A stretch of DNA of 64,000 nt, from the NCBI GenBank assembly GCA_020638955.1, contig JACKHO010000001.1, forward strand, positions 62,001-126,000, given 5' to 3'. A program made the translations under genes and the position numbers. Source of the stretch: Planctomycetaceae bacterium. GTDB lineage: Bacteria > Planctomycetota > Planctomycetia > Planctomycetales > Planctomycetaceae. Positions 35,900 through 44,041 of this stretch are shown piece by piece. The notes under the pieces are model-generated. The model saw nothing but the letters and a program-made list of their open reading frames with translations, was not told the DNA's origin and made no database searches. Position 1 is the first letter of the stretch; every line of letters begins with the position of its first letter.

Positions 35900-38104
35900 A
35901 TGAGACGGTTGCTGACTTGGCGAAAGAATCCTGCCCGTACGTTGTTGATGGGGGGATGTGCAGCCATTCTTGCGGTGGCAGGCGTTGCCGCATTCGCCTA
36001 CGACGACGCAGGTTCCGAAGTGGGATGGAATGGAATTCTCGCTCCATTTGCACCTGCTGATTTGGAGCCAGAAGCGTTGGAAGACCTCGTGGCGTCGCTC
36101 GACGACACCTGGAAAGACTGGGGCAAAGAAACCAGTGCACTCATTACGGAGTTCTACGAGGGAGAACATCCCACAGTTGAGTCGCAGCGTGAAATCGTCG
36201 AAAAGCTGAAAGTCAAACTGGAGACCATGGCTTCCGCTCTGGAAGATCAGCGATACGAGTCGGTTCAGCCGGAAATCCGCCAGCTCTACAGCCGTTTGTC
36301 TCGTAGAGTTGCCATCGCAGAGGCCATCCTCGACACCGTTTCCACTACGCCGGAACAGGCTCGTCAGCAGCGTCTGGCCAGCAAGTTGCTGGATTTGCGA
36401 AATGCCGTGGGTGCGGTTCGTGCTGACGTTGAGTCGTTCCGTAACGGCTCGCTGTGGGTCGAGTGGGCTCGTCTGAACGAGCTGCGTGAAATCGCTATCA
36501 AGAAAGACCTCGACGCCGAAGGCAGCGCCGTACTGGCGGACATTGCTGGCAAGCTGGCCAAACGCGGTACCTATGGCGAGGAAATGAATGAGTTCATCAG
36601 CCGTGAGTCATTCCTCGGTTTGGAAGACGCAATTAAGGCTGCCCAGGAGACAGCCGCCGCTCCTGTCGAATCGAACGAGCAGTTGCGTGAGCACCTCGTC
36701 ACCCTGATGGAAACTCTCGACGAGTACGACGCGAACCCCGATGCAATTCTCGCAGCAAAAGTTCGCGAACTGTTTCACACCACTGCCGAGCTCGCCCCAG
36801 ATGGTGGTGAGACCCTGCAGAATGCGTTGAAGGCCTACTACCTCAATTACAACGTTCGCATTCTGGTTTCCGAAGGTCTTGTTTCACGAGTTGTTGGTGA
36901 AGACCGTCAGGAAGCCAACTGGGTGAATGATTGCATTATGAGTGCTCATGTCACCGGGTGGCAGTGTACCAATGCCACGGTCTCGGCCGATGTTCGCCCC
37001 AGCAGCAACGGTGCCAAAGTCGATTTGGTTTTGGACGGCAACGTGCGGTCGAACACTGCAGGATCTGTGCCTCAAGCCACTGTTTACTCGGTTGGCTACT
37101 ACACATTCAACGCCCGCAAGGCTGTTGTGTTTGACGGTCACGAGTTTAAGCTTGAGGCCGCTCGTGTTTCTGCTTCGGCCAACAACCAGCCGGTTGATGC
37201 CGAAACCAAGTTCAGCGGTATCCCACTCATTGGTCCTATCGCTCGCAACATTGCGTTGAACAAAGCAGAAGACCAAATGGGTGAAGTCAACGCCTACACC
37301 ATTCAGCAAATTCGTTCTGAGGTTTCTGGCGAGCTGGACTCTGAAGTCGGCACGCAGTTTGAAAGCGCCTCACTCGAACTGGAAAACAAGGTGTACGGTC
37401 CGATGCGGAAGCAGGGCCTGTATCCCGACGTTATGCATCTCTCCAGCACGGAAGATGTCATTCAGTCACAACTGCGAATTCTCGGACCGACCGAACTGGG
37501 CGGTAGTCGTTCTGCTCCTGGTGTGACGGTTCCCGCACAGGGAATGGTTGTTCAGGTGCACGAGTCGGCCATGTCGAACGGAGCCGAACGCTTCGGACTC
37601 GCTGGCAAGACCATGACCGAATCCGAAATCCGCAAGCTCATTGAAGATCGCCTGACAGAACTGCTCGGCAAAGAGTTCAAACTCGACGCTCCGGCCGAAG
37701 GGGAAATGAGCAACGAAACCTTCGTCTTCGATGACGCGGAAGCCATGCGGTTTGTCATTGAAGAAGGGGAAGTGAAAGTTGTCATCCGTGCTGGACTGAA
37801 GCGAGAAAACGGTGATATTCCTCCGCAGAAAATTACTGTGCCAATGTCGTTCGAAATCGATGGCGACAACATCATCATGAAGCGGGGACAGGTTCGCGTG
37901 GAGCCTATTCCTGGCAGCCCACGTCCAGCGAACGTCGCTGAGCAGGTGGCTCGCTCCCGGATTATGATTGGCAAAATCGAGTCAACCATTCCCGAGAAGA
38001 CCTTCGAAAACAACATCAAGGTCGAACAGCAGGGACGGTCACTGTCACTGAAAATTACCAGCATTATTGCCGCTGGCGGTTGGGTGACCATTGCGGCCGA
38101 GTAA
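35900..38104 (+). CDS. Large exported protein of unknown function
   Basis: 734 residues from the ATG at 35900, with GGAGG five bases upstream. The N-terminus (RRLLTWRKNPARTLLMGGCAAILAVAGVAAFAY) is a signal peptide or anchor. Residues 50-330 are acidic and helical with heptad-like stretches; residues 330-734 appear beta-rich. It has no known enzyme motif, and only two Cys (in the segment NDCIMSAHVTGWQCTN) in the mature part, a possible disulfide. The segment RKLIEDRLTELLGKEF recurs in my impression of planctomycete proteins of this kind, but I cannot name a family. A strong terminator follows. Confidence 0.8.
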   Translation: MRRLLTWRKNPARTLLMGGCAAILAVAGVAAFAYDDAGSEVGWNGILAPFAPADLEPEALEDLVASLDDTWKDWGKETSALITEFYEGEHPTVESQREIVEKLKVKLETMASALEDQRYESVQPEIRQLYSRLSRRVAIAEAILDTVSTTPEQARQQRLASKLLDLRNAVGAVRADVESFRNGSLWVEWARLNELREIAIKKDLDAEGSAVLADIAGKLAKRGTYGEEMNEFISRESFLGLEDAIKAAQETAAAPVESNEQLREHLVTLMETLDEYDANPDAILAAKVRELFHTTAELAPDGGETLQNALKAYYLNYNVRILVSEGLVSRVVGEDRQEANWVNDCIMSAHVTGWQCTNATVSADVRPSSNGAKVDLVLDGNVRSNTAGSVPQATVYSVGYYTFNARKAVVFDGHEFKLEAARVSASANNQPVDAETKFSGIPLIGPIARNIALNKAEDQMGEVNAYTIQQIRSEVSGELDSEVGTQFESASLELENKVYGPMRKQGLYPDVMHLSSTEDVIQSQLRILGPTELGGSRSAPGVTVPAQGMVVQVHESAMSNGAERFGLAGKTMTESEIRKLIEDRLTELLGKEFKLDAPAEGEMSNETFVFDDAEAMRFVIEEGEVKVVIRAGLKRENGDIPPQKITVPMSFEIDGDNIIMKRGQVRVEPIPGSPRPANVAEQVARSRIMIGKIESTIPEKTFENNIKVEQQGRSLSLKITSIIAAGGWVTIAAE

Positions 38105-38118
38105 CGGTTAAAGCAGCT

Positions 38119-38163
38119 TCGCGTGGCATGGATGTTCGCATCTGTGCCACGCGATTTTTTTTT
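38119..38163 (+). terminator. Strong intrinsic terminator
   Basis: TCGCGTGGCA (38119-38128) and TGCCACGCGA (38145-38154) form a perfect 10-bp stem, with an inner GATG-TTCG-CATC stem-loop, followed by nine T (38155-38163). It ends the transcript of the large exported protein gene. Confidence 0.92.
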
Positions 38164-38332
38164 AATACGGCACGGGCTCTTTCTTTTTTTTGTGGGGTTC
38201 TGCGCGGCGCGATTTGATTTTTCTCTACGCAGTGGTCATTGCGCCGCAGTTCTCTATACTTGCTCACCGTCACGGAGGGTGTTTGCCGCACGGATGCGGT
38301 CTTCCTTCCCTTGATGCACTCTGCAATCTGCG

Positions 38333-39097
38333 ATGACGAACACACAGCAGCCTCGCGTTCTGGCCATTCACGCCCATCCCGACGATATTGAAATCCTCTG
38401 CGCGGGAGCGCTCATTCGGCTCAAAGCCCTGGGCTGTCACATTGAGTTCGCAACCATGACTCCCGGCGACAAGGGGAGTGCTGAACTCGGCGGTGAAGAA
38501 ATTGCGGCAGTGCGGCGAAAGGAAGCCCGGAAATCAGCCGACATTCTGGGTGTGCCGTACCACTGTCTGGAATTCCGCGACCTGGAAATCGAAGTGACTC
38601 ACAAATCGAAGCAGCGCGTGTCCGAACTGCTGCGTCGCGTGCGGCCCGACATTGTCATTACCGCACCGCCCGTCGATTACATGTCCGACCACGAAGCGAC
38701 GTGCCAAATTGTCCGCGACTCCTGCTTCAACGCGGCGGTTCCCAACTACGTTACCGAACAGTGGGACCCGGCTCCCGTCCTCGAACACATTCCGCACCTG
38801 TACTACGTCGACCCCATTGAAGGCGTCGACTGGTTTGGCAACCTCGTCCCCCCCGACTTCATTGTCGATGTGTCGAGCGAAATGGAGCAGAAACTCGAGA
38901 TGCTCGCCTGCCACGAAAGCCAGCGGGCCTGGCTGCGTCGTCAGCACGGAATGGACGAATACCTGGACAGCTGCCGCCGCTGGGGCGCCGCGCGAGGCGA
39001 AAGCATCGGTACTGCATACGGCGAAGGCTTCCGCAAACACGCCGGCCATCCGTACCCGCACGGGAATCCGCTCAAGGATTTGTTGTGTGGTGGGTAG
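38333..39097 (+). CDS. PIG-L family deacetylase
   Basis: 254 residues. AHPDD at 14-18 supplies the zinc ligands His15 and Asp18, and a second conserved site lies in [10 protein letters not shown], giving the third ligand. The family deacetylates N-acetylglucosamine-type groups: MshB and BshB in mycothiol and bacillithiol synthesis, and PIG-L in GPI anchors. It lacks a signal peptide, so it acts in the cytoplasm. BshB1 is possible but no other bacillithiol gene (bshA, bshC) is in view. It is followed by an unrelated lipoprotein gene. Confidence 0.92.
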   Translation: MTNTQQPRVLAIHAHPDDIEILCAGALIRLKALGCHIEFATMTPGDKGSAELGGEEIAAVRRKEARKSADILGVPYHCLEFRDLEIEVTHKSKQRVSELLRRVRPDIVITAPPVDYMSDHEATCQIVRDSCFNAAVPNYVTEQWDPAPVLEHIPHLYYVDPIEGVDWFGNLVPPDFIVDVSSEMEQKLEMLACHESQRAWLRRQHGMDEYLDSCRRWGAARGESIGTAYGEGFRKHAGHPYPHGNPLKDLLCGG

Positions 39098-39251
39098 TAT
39101 TTTGACTATTGCAGAATGTCATGTGAATCACCTCAACGGTAATCTGAATTCACATACAGGTATGTCTTTGCCATTCAAAATTCTACGGTGGATGGACAAC
39201 TCCTCGGCTGGTGTTTTCGAATTCGCCGTCGTCGCCCTTTGATCGATAAGC

Positions 39252-40997
39252 ATGAAAGTTCAACCGTCGTCCCGCTCTATTATTCTTTGGGGAACAACGG
39301 CTGTCGTCGTGGGAGCACTCGCCGTCATGGCTGGTTGCAACGCGAAATCGCAGGAAGGCGAGTCCGTTGGATCGGTGGCAGGACCAACGGAATTGCAGAT
39401 TCAGTCTGCTCGTGGAAATGTTGACGCATTACGGGAGCTCGTTCAGCAGTTCCCTGACAACTCGGAATGCAAGTATTGGCTCGCTGTTGACATGGTCCAC
39501 TCAAACGCGAGTGTAAGTGAAATACTAGAAGCAGGACGAATTCTCGATTCAATTCCAGATGATGCCCAACCTTCGTGGCTCGCTGAATGGAAAAAGCGGC
39601 AAACTGCACGAATTGCCATTACGTTGTTCGAGATGCAGCAACTAAGACCGTCTGTCGATCCTTTTCAGCAGCAGCTGATCGATCGGTTGGACCGGGCGAG
39701 TGACAGGATGCAGAGCTTCTCCGACGAAGAGGTGCGTGAAGACCTCGGACAGCTTCGACAATGGTTTGACGAGCGATGGTCGTACGTTGAAGAGAAGGCA
39801 GTTCAGACGGGAAAACCGATTGATCGGGTCTTCGTGGAAAGGTCTGCAGAAATCAAACCTCGAATGTCACCATTCGAAGCCGTCCAATTGCTGGAGCGAT
39901 TCATGGCTGACATGTCCGACGGTCATAGTTATCTCTCTAACTACAATGTCACACGCTTGGGACTTCCTTTTCGAATGAGGGACACAACAGACGGCATTAT
40001 TGTCGAGTCTGTCCTTGCGGAAAAATGCGCTCTCGTCCCTGGAGACATGGTCGTCAGCATTGATGGACTTCCCATCAAAGCATGGATTTCTATGCAAGAG
40101 AGTATTACATCCTGCTCGACGGCATCCGCCAGACGCGCATGGGCAATTCGGAATATGTCCACGGCGCTGGTAAGGGATGAGCAACACAGTGACCTGCACA
40201 TTGTTCTGAAATCGGCAGATGTCGTTGTTCGCCGCGGTAAGGTTTCAGAAACGGTCAAATGTGAACTGGTCGGTGAAGATGCCTGGATAGCGTCCGTTTC
40301 CACCGAGTGGTTGCATACCAATGAACTGTCTAGTCATGCTGGCTATGTCAGAGTGCCTACTTGGGCGCCCGAAGTCACTGATCCGAACACTGATCTGGCC
40401 TTGGAACTCCGTAATGAAATCGATCGCGTCTTTGAGGGGTTTCACTCGCGGCCTGCTCTTGTGGTCGATTTGCGAGGAAATATGGGAGGTTATGACTGGC
40501 TTTGCACGTACTTCGCAAGCCACTTGGTAGAGGCTCCATTCCCGGTCTATGTATTGCAATATCGCTCTGAAGGTGTGGGATTCGGAAATGCCGAATTGTT
40601 GCCGGCTCAATGTGGCGAAGCATACCCTGCCTTTCAAGGACGTACCTATTCTGGTCGAGTGTTCGTTCTGGTAGACGAACATTGCTTCAGTGCGAGCGAT
40701 ACATTTCTGAACGTTTTGGTGACTCATATTCCCCAACGCACAACGCTTGTTGGCCGTCCAAGTGCAGCTGGGATTGGTGGCCCCACTCTCATCGGAACTC
40801 TCAAGAATTCTGGACTCTCCGTGACGCTTTCCACGTGCAAAGCACTTGACAAAAAGGGGATGAACTTACTGGAAGGTGTCCCGGCCAGAATCGATTATGT
40901 GGTGAACTGGACACAGCAGGACATCATTGAAACGCGGGATCCCGACTTAGCAAAGGCCCTCGACCTAATCGAAAGCGATGCCAGTTTACCGCAATGA
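39252..40997 (+). CDS. S41 (tail-specific protease-like) lipoprotein
   Basis: 581 residues. The N-terminal signal ends in a lipobox (M-A-G-C29). Residues 45-110 are helical; a PDZ-like stretch near 240-290 (IIVESVLAEKCALVPGDMVVSIDGLPI) precedes the S41 domain, with VVDLRGNMGGYDW and VDEHCFSASDTF, where the Ser of SAS is the expected nucleophile. S41 proteases cut C-terminal tails of periplasmic proteins. The usual catalytic Lys is not obvious, so activity is uncertain. Codon use is somewhat more AT-rich than the neighbours. Confidence 0.85.
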   Translation: MKVQPSSRSIILWGTTAVVVGALAVMAGCNAKSQEGESVGSVAGPTELQIQSARGNVDALRELVQQFPDNSECKYWLAVDMVHSNASVSEILEAGRILDSIPDDAQPSWLAEWKKRQTARIAITLFEMQQLRPSVDPFQQQLIDRLDRASDRMQSFSDEEVREDLGQLRQWFDERWSYVEEKAVQTGKPIDRVFVERSAEIKPRMSPFEAVQLLERFMADMSDGHSYLSNYNVTRLGLPFRMRDTTDGIIVESVLAEKCALVPGDMVVSIDGLPIKAWISMQESITSCSTASARRAWAIRNMSTALVRDEQHSDLHIVLKSADVVVRRGKVSETVKCELVGEDAWIASVSTEWLHTNELSSHAGYVRVPTWAPEVTDPNTDLALELRNEIDRVFEGFHSRPALVVDLRGNMGGYDWLCTYFASHLVEAPFPVYVLQYRSEGVGFGNAELLPAQCGEAYPAFQGRTYSGRVFVLVDEHCFSASDTFLNVLVTHIPQRTTLVGRPSAAGIGGPTLIGTLKNSGLSVTLSTCKALDKKGMNLLEGVPARIDYVVNWTQQDIIETRDPDLAKALDLIESDASLPQ

Positions 40998-41043
40998 CTT
41001 CTTCCGGGAAGAGAGTGCAGCAGAGCCACAGGGTGGCACACCC

Positions 41044-41084
41044 GCTCTTGCAGAGCGGTGGGGTGCCGCTGGCACAAGGTGATT
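41044..41084. repeat. Dispersed 41-bp repeat, copy 1
   Basis: A 41-base segment beginning GCTCTTGCAGAGCGGTGGGG and ending in GGCACAAGGTGATT recurs almost identically at 42798-42838, differing only at two positions that I can see. GCTCTTGCAGAGC is itself a short hairpin. The first copy follows the S41 gene stop. Confidence 0.75.
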
Positions 41085-41292
41085 TACCGTCCGCTCTCCT
41101 TTTCTGATGGACGGTCATCTGATACGGGACGCAAGCGATGATGCATCTTGTCGCTTCGTGACCCGACCGATTCGGTCGAGGTCCCTTGTACGGACCAATC
41201 ATTCGGAGGATGGACAATGCGGTCCGCGGAGAGGAAACTACGTGGCTGCGTTGCGTCATTTGCAGAACACATAGAAATCGACAGGGCATGCG

Positions 41293-41763
41293 ATGTTCAT
41301 CGTTTACGGATTCGCTCGATACGGACGCGTCGATGATGTACCGGGCATTGGCTACGTCGACACGATGTTTTTCCACATCATGTTTGTTCCCATCTATCCT
41401 GCGTGTTCGGACTTCTTCTTCGATCGCGGTGATGGAAATTGGCGGTCGGCAATTGTTCCTGTCAGCCTGAAGTCAGTTTTTGTTGCCTGGCTGCGTGCAG
41501 CTTGTCTGGTCGTAGCAGCCTGGTATTCGGTGCGTGTCCTCAACACGTTCATCGACCGGCCCGTCGATCCCGCACTGTTTCGCCATTGGATTGTTCTCAT
41601 CGTTAGCAACCTGACAACATGGTCGGCAACGCTGTTCATTCCCTTTATTACGCGCGCCTCCTACCAACGCGCACTTGTGCTGATGTCATTGGCAGAGCTG
41701 GGAGATGAAGGCGTCGGTCGCGTTAATGAGGCGTATGGCGTCGAGGGTGAGACGCATTCATAG
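41293..41763 (+). CDS. Small membrane protein of unknown function
   Basis: 156 residues from the ATG at 41293 with AGGG about six bases upstream. It opens MFIVYGFARYGRVDDVPG and then FFHIMFVPIYP, resembling membrane proteins that carry an N-terminal zinc ribbon, but the ribbon cysteines are absent. Two hydrophobic segments follow (SVFVAWLRAACLVVAAWYSV and WIVLIVSNLTTWSATLFIPF), then a soluble helix. No function can be assigned. Confidence 0.7.
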   Translation: MFIVYGFARYGRVDDVPGIGYVDTMFFHIMFVPIYPACSDFFFDRGDGNWRSAIVPVSLKSVFVAWLRAACLVVAAWYSVRVLNTFIDRPVDPALFRHWIVLIVSNLTTWSATLFIPFITRASYQRALVLMSLAELGDEGVGRVNEAYGVEGETHS

Positions 41764-42132
41764 CAAGTGAGTTGTCCACAGGTGGGGCAGCCGATGTCAA
41801 CCGTAACACCCCTCTGGGCTACGGCCTCCCGGCCGAATGCTCGCATTGAAGAATGGGACACTCAGTTCACCAGCGGAATCTCAAACAATCCCCATGCGCT
41901 CAACTTGACAAGCAACAAACTTTCATAGCATCCACCCGCTGGGATTGTTCTGAAGACTTTGAACAGGCACGGCGAAAGACGTTTCTGAAAACGCCACCGG
42001 AGAGAACAAGGCAAGACGCGGCTGCGGAGGGTATTTGGCTTGAAAGTGGGACGGCGAACCATTGTCTGAATGAAAAGGGGGGTGACGAAAGTACCCGACT
42101 GTCGTCACCCCCAATCGAATTGTGACGAACTA
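41764..42132. other. Intergenic region, no gene seen
   Basis: 369 bases between convergent genes. An open frame of 90 codons on the plus strand (41853-42125) has no plausible ribosome site and an unnatural composition, so I do not call it. Nothing else stands out. Confidence 0.5.
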
Positions 42133-42498
42133 CTAGGCCAGCTTGAGCAATTCAATGGTGCAGTAGGCGTCATGATGAGCCAGATGATTCTGGGTCATCG
42201 AGTAAGAGTAGCCATCCGGCGGTTGGACATTGACGTAAGTCTCTCCGGTTCCGTAGGGATGGTTGTACGAAACGTTGAATGCCCTACCCGAGCCGTCTTG
42301 AAAGGTCAGGGTGTAATTGCCCTGCGGCCCCACCATTCCCGTGTTTTCGGCGTAAACCGCAGCCTGTCCTCCGACCGGAATTGGGTTTGGTCCAGATTGG
42401 ACTACCGGTTGAGTTCCGTGCTGATGGTTGAAGTTGGTGATGAGCAATTCAACATCCGTCTTGTTGATCCAAGTCATTGTAATTGGACGTGCTGCCAT
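42133..42498 (-). CDS. Small beta-sandwich protein, possibly aegerolysin/ET79-like
   Basis: 121 residues from the ATG at 42498, with GGAGA eight bases upstream; the open frame upstream of it runs through a repeat and is not coding. The sequence TMTWINKTDVELLITNFNHQHG, then QGNYTLTFQDGSGRAFNVSY and NHPYGTGETYVNVQ, gives an alternating-strand pattern and the NHPY segment reminiscent of aegerolysins and crystal protein ET79. No signal peptide is visible, as in several such cytolysins. The resemblance is from memory only. It sits alone in a repeat-rich, AT-richer stretch. Confidence 0.6.
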   Translation of the reverse strand: MAARPITMTWINKTDVELLITNFNHQHGTQPVVQSGPNPIPVGGQAAVYAENTGMVGPQGNYTLTFQDGSGRAFNVSYNHPYGTGETYVNVQPPDGYSYSMTQNHLAHHDAYCTIELLKLA

Positions 42499-42797
42499 GA
42501 GTCTTCTCCGTTCTGGGGAAAGTGAATTCGCGCCCGAATGATCCTTTCGTGGTACATCGCGGCACTTGCTGTGTTTTTTAATAATACATTGTTTTTTCTG
42601 TTTGTGCAATGGTGGTTGTTGCAAAATTGTCCAATCTGTTGTTTTTGTTTTAATTTGAGCCTCGGGTGGTTTTTGCTGTGCGCGGCGGTGGTCTGGCGGA
42701 CTGGGCCTGCTCGTCTCCACATCTGTTTCCCTGCGACAAGCTTTCGAAAGCCGAGCTGCCTTACTCGCGGCACCGAATACATTGTCCGGGGGGCGTC

Positions 42798-42838
42798 GCT
42801 CTTGCAGAGCGGTGGGGTGCCGCAGGCACAAGATGATT
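42798..42838. repeat. Dispersed 41-bp repeat, copy 2
   Basis: Second copy of the 41-base segment first seen at 41044-41084, with GGCACAAGATGATT in place of GGCACAAGGTGATT at the end. The preceding base context also shares CGCTCTTG. Both copies have the same orientation. Confidence 0.75.
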
Positions 42839-42900
42839 CACTCTCCCGCAGCCGTCAAAAATCCCCTTCACTTCATCGTGATTGTGTCAGGTCAGTGTGC

Positions 42901-42931
42901 CATGCCCACGTCGCGTAGCAGCGTGGGCATG
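42901..42931. repeat. Perfect hairpin, CATGCCCACG/CGTGGGCATG
   Basis: CATGCCCACG (42901-42910) and CGTGGGCATG (42922-42931) form a perfect 10-bp stem around an 11-base loop containing CGCGTAGC. It resembles repetitive extragenic palindromes. Confidence 0.75.
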
Positions 42932-43055
42932 CAAGTTGTTAACCGACTTCCATTCTCGGAAACGAGTCGAGAATTCCAGCGGCACTCACTTGGTCACCCG
43001 TCCAACACACCCCGCGTTTGGCCCCGGCGCCGGATTTTCCCGTTCAAAGAATGCT

Positions 43056-43128
43056 GGCCACGAAAAACACAAAAAGGCACGAAAACAATCAACTCATTTT
43101 TCGTGGCTTTTCGTGCTTTCTTGTGGCC
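43056..43128. repeat. Imperfect palindrome, GGCCACGAAAAACAC...TTGTGGCC
   Basis: Left arm GGCCACGAAAAACAC plus GGCACGAAAA; right arm TTTTTCGTGGC plus TTTTCGTGC and TTGTGGCC. It is built from CACGAAA units and belongs to a widespread intergenic palindrome class. Confidence 0.6.
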
Positions 43129-43145
43129 AATCTCCAGACCGATGG

Positions 43146-43165
43146 CACAGACATTCCTGTCTGTG
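43146..43165. repeat. CACAGACA-TTCC-TGTCTGTG hairpin, copy 1
   Basis: A perfect 8-bp stem with a TTCC loop. It is preceded by GATGG; the other two copies (55105 and 59863) are preceded by GGTGG, so at least GTGG or ATGG plus 20 bases are shared. Confidence 0.8.
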
Positions 43166-43348
43166 GATAACGGCAGGCCATGCTTCCGCAGCCGCCAGCC
43201 CCTGACGTGCTCACCGAATTATTTGGTGTCAGACGCTTCGGTACAAAATCAAAAGCGTGCCCCGTGCTCTGTGAGCCGTGCCGTGAAAGCGTGAACACCA
43301 ATTGCGACAACAGCGTCAACCCGCCAACCAGGACCACTGTCCGCTTCA

Positions 43349-43367
43349 CACGGTTGACACAACCGTG
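43349..43367. repeat. Hairpin CACGGTTG/CAACCGTG
   Basis: Perfect 8-bp arms at 43349-43356 and 43360-43367 around a three-base loop (ACA), followed by GCACCC. It lies 40 bases beyond the end of the leftward gene at 43407, so it may end that transcript, although it lacks a T-run. Confidence 0.55.
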
Positions 43368-43406
43368 GCACCCAACGTCTTCATTCAACCGGGCAACCAA
43401 CACTCA

Positions 43407-43970
43407 CTAGCGATCCGACTGCTGCCGCGAGCACTCGGCGATTTTACGCAACTGGTGCGCTCGGAAAGATCTGATCATGTGTTGAGATTTTCCCTTTGCT
43501 TTCACCATGACCGTTCCGTCAGACGAAGCGTCGGAGATGGCGGCACCAAGTCCACCGGCATTTCCTGTAAGTAGGGAAGCGGCACCACGTACGACGGCAG
43601 CAGTTTCATCGGATTCGCCTCTCAGGTGCACGTCGATGAAGCTCAACTCTTCGTACGGAACGAACATTGTTGTGTTGGTCAACTGAAATGTGACTCCATT
43701 CTCGTAGAACCTGATGCGATAAACAGTGTCCCCGGACCGAGCTCGTCTGATTCCGAGATAACCGAATAGTGCCATGACCAAAGCAATGATCAAGGATGCG
43801 ACACAATCCCTGGGACTGTTGTCTTGAATCAAACTCTGAAACGCCAGGAAGACGGAACATCCGGATGAAATAAATGCAATTGCGGCAAGTAAGTACATTC
43901 CAATTGGCGGAAATGCACCCGTTGACGATTCACAAATAAACCCACTTGCTGAACGCTTCGGAGATTCCAT
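43407..43970 (-). CDS. Membrane protein with PH-like C-terminal domain
   Basis: 187 residues from the ATG at 43970, with AAGG about seven bases upstream. Two membrane segments (MYLLAAIAFISSGCSVFLAF and VASLIIALVMALFGYLGI) are followed by a segment YRIRFYENGVTFQLTNTTMFVPYEELSFID resembling bacterial PH-like domains that attach to membranes. The C-terminus has a Gly/Ala/Ser-rich loop. The function is unknown. The upstream lipoprotein gene ends 72 bases before it on the same strand. Confidence 0.7.
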   Translation of the reverse strand: MESPKRSASGFICESSTGAFPPIGMYLLAAIAFISSGCSVFLAFQSLIQDNSPRDCVASLIIALVMALFGYLGIRRARSGDTVYRIRFYENGVTFQLTNTTMFVPYEELSFIDVHLRGESDETAAVVRGAASLLTGNAGGLGAAISDASSDGTVMVKAKGKSQHMIRSFRAHQLRKIAECSRQQSDR

Positions 43971-44041
43971 GTTTGAGCCTTGTCAGTATTGGTAGGACTA
44001 GTATTTCGTAGGCTCCCGCCTGCCGATTTGTTGTCACGGTA

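Larger units (their letters stand above)
42499..43406. other. Repeat-rich intergenic region, no gene seen
   Basis: 908 bases between two leftward genes. The part 42540-42660 is markedly T-rich. From 42798 on it holds at least five repeat or hairpin elements (42798-42838, 42901-42931, 43056-43128, 43146-43165 and 43349-43367). Open frames here change reading through these repeats and look spurious. Confidence 0.6.

Noticed and set aside
41853..42125. 90-codon open frame
   Set aside because: No ribosome site, no recognisable composition or motif, and it sits in a region that otherwise looks non-coding.
42499..42831. Upstream extension of the aegerolysin-like frame
   Set aside because: It reads through the 41-bp repeat and lacks a start context; the ATG at 42498 has a proper ribosome site.
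42538..42918. 126-codon frame on the plus strand
   Set aside because: It runs through the T-rich tract and the 41-bp repeat; composition is not that of a protein gene.
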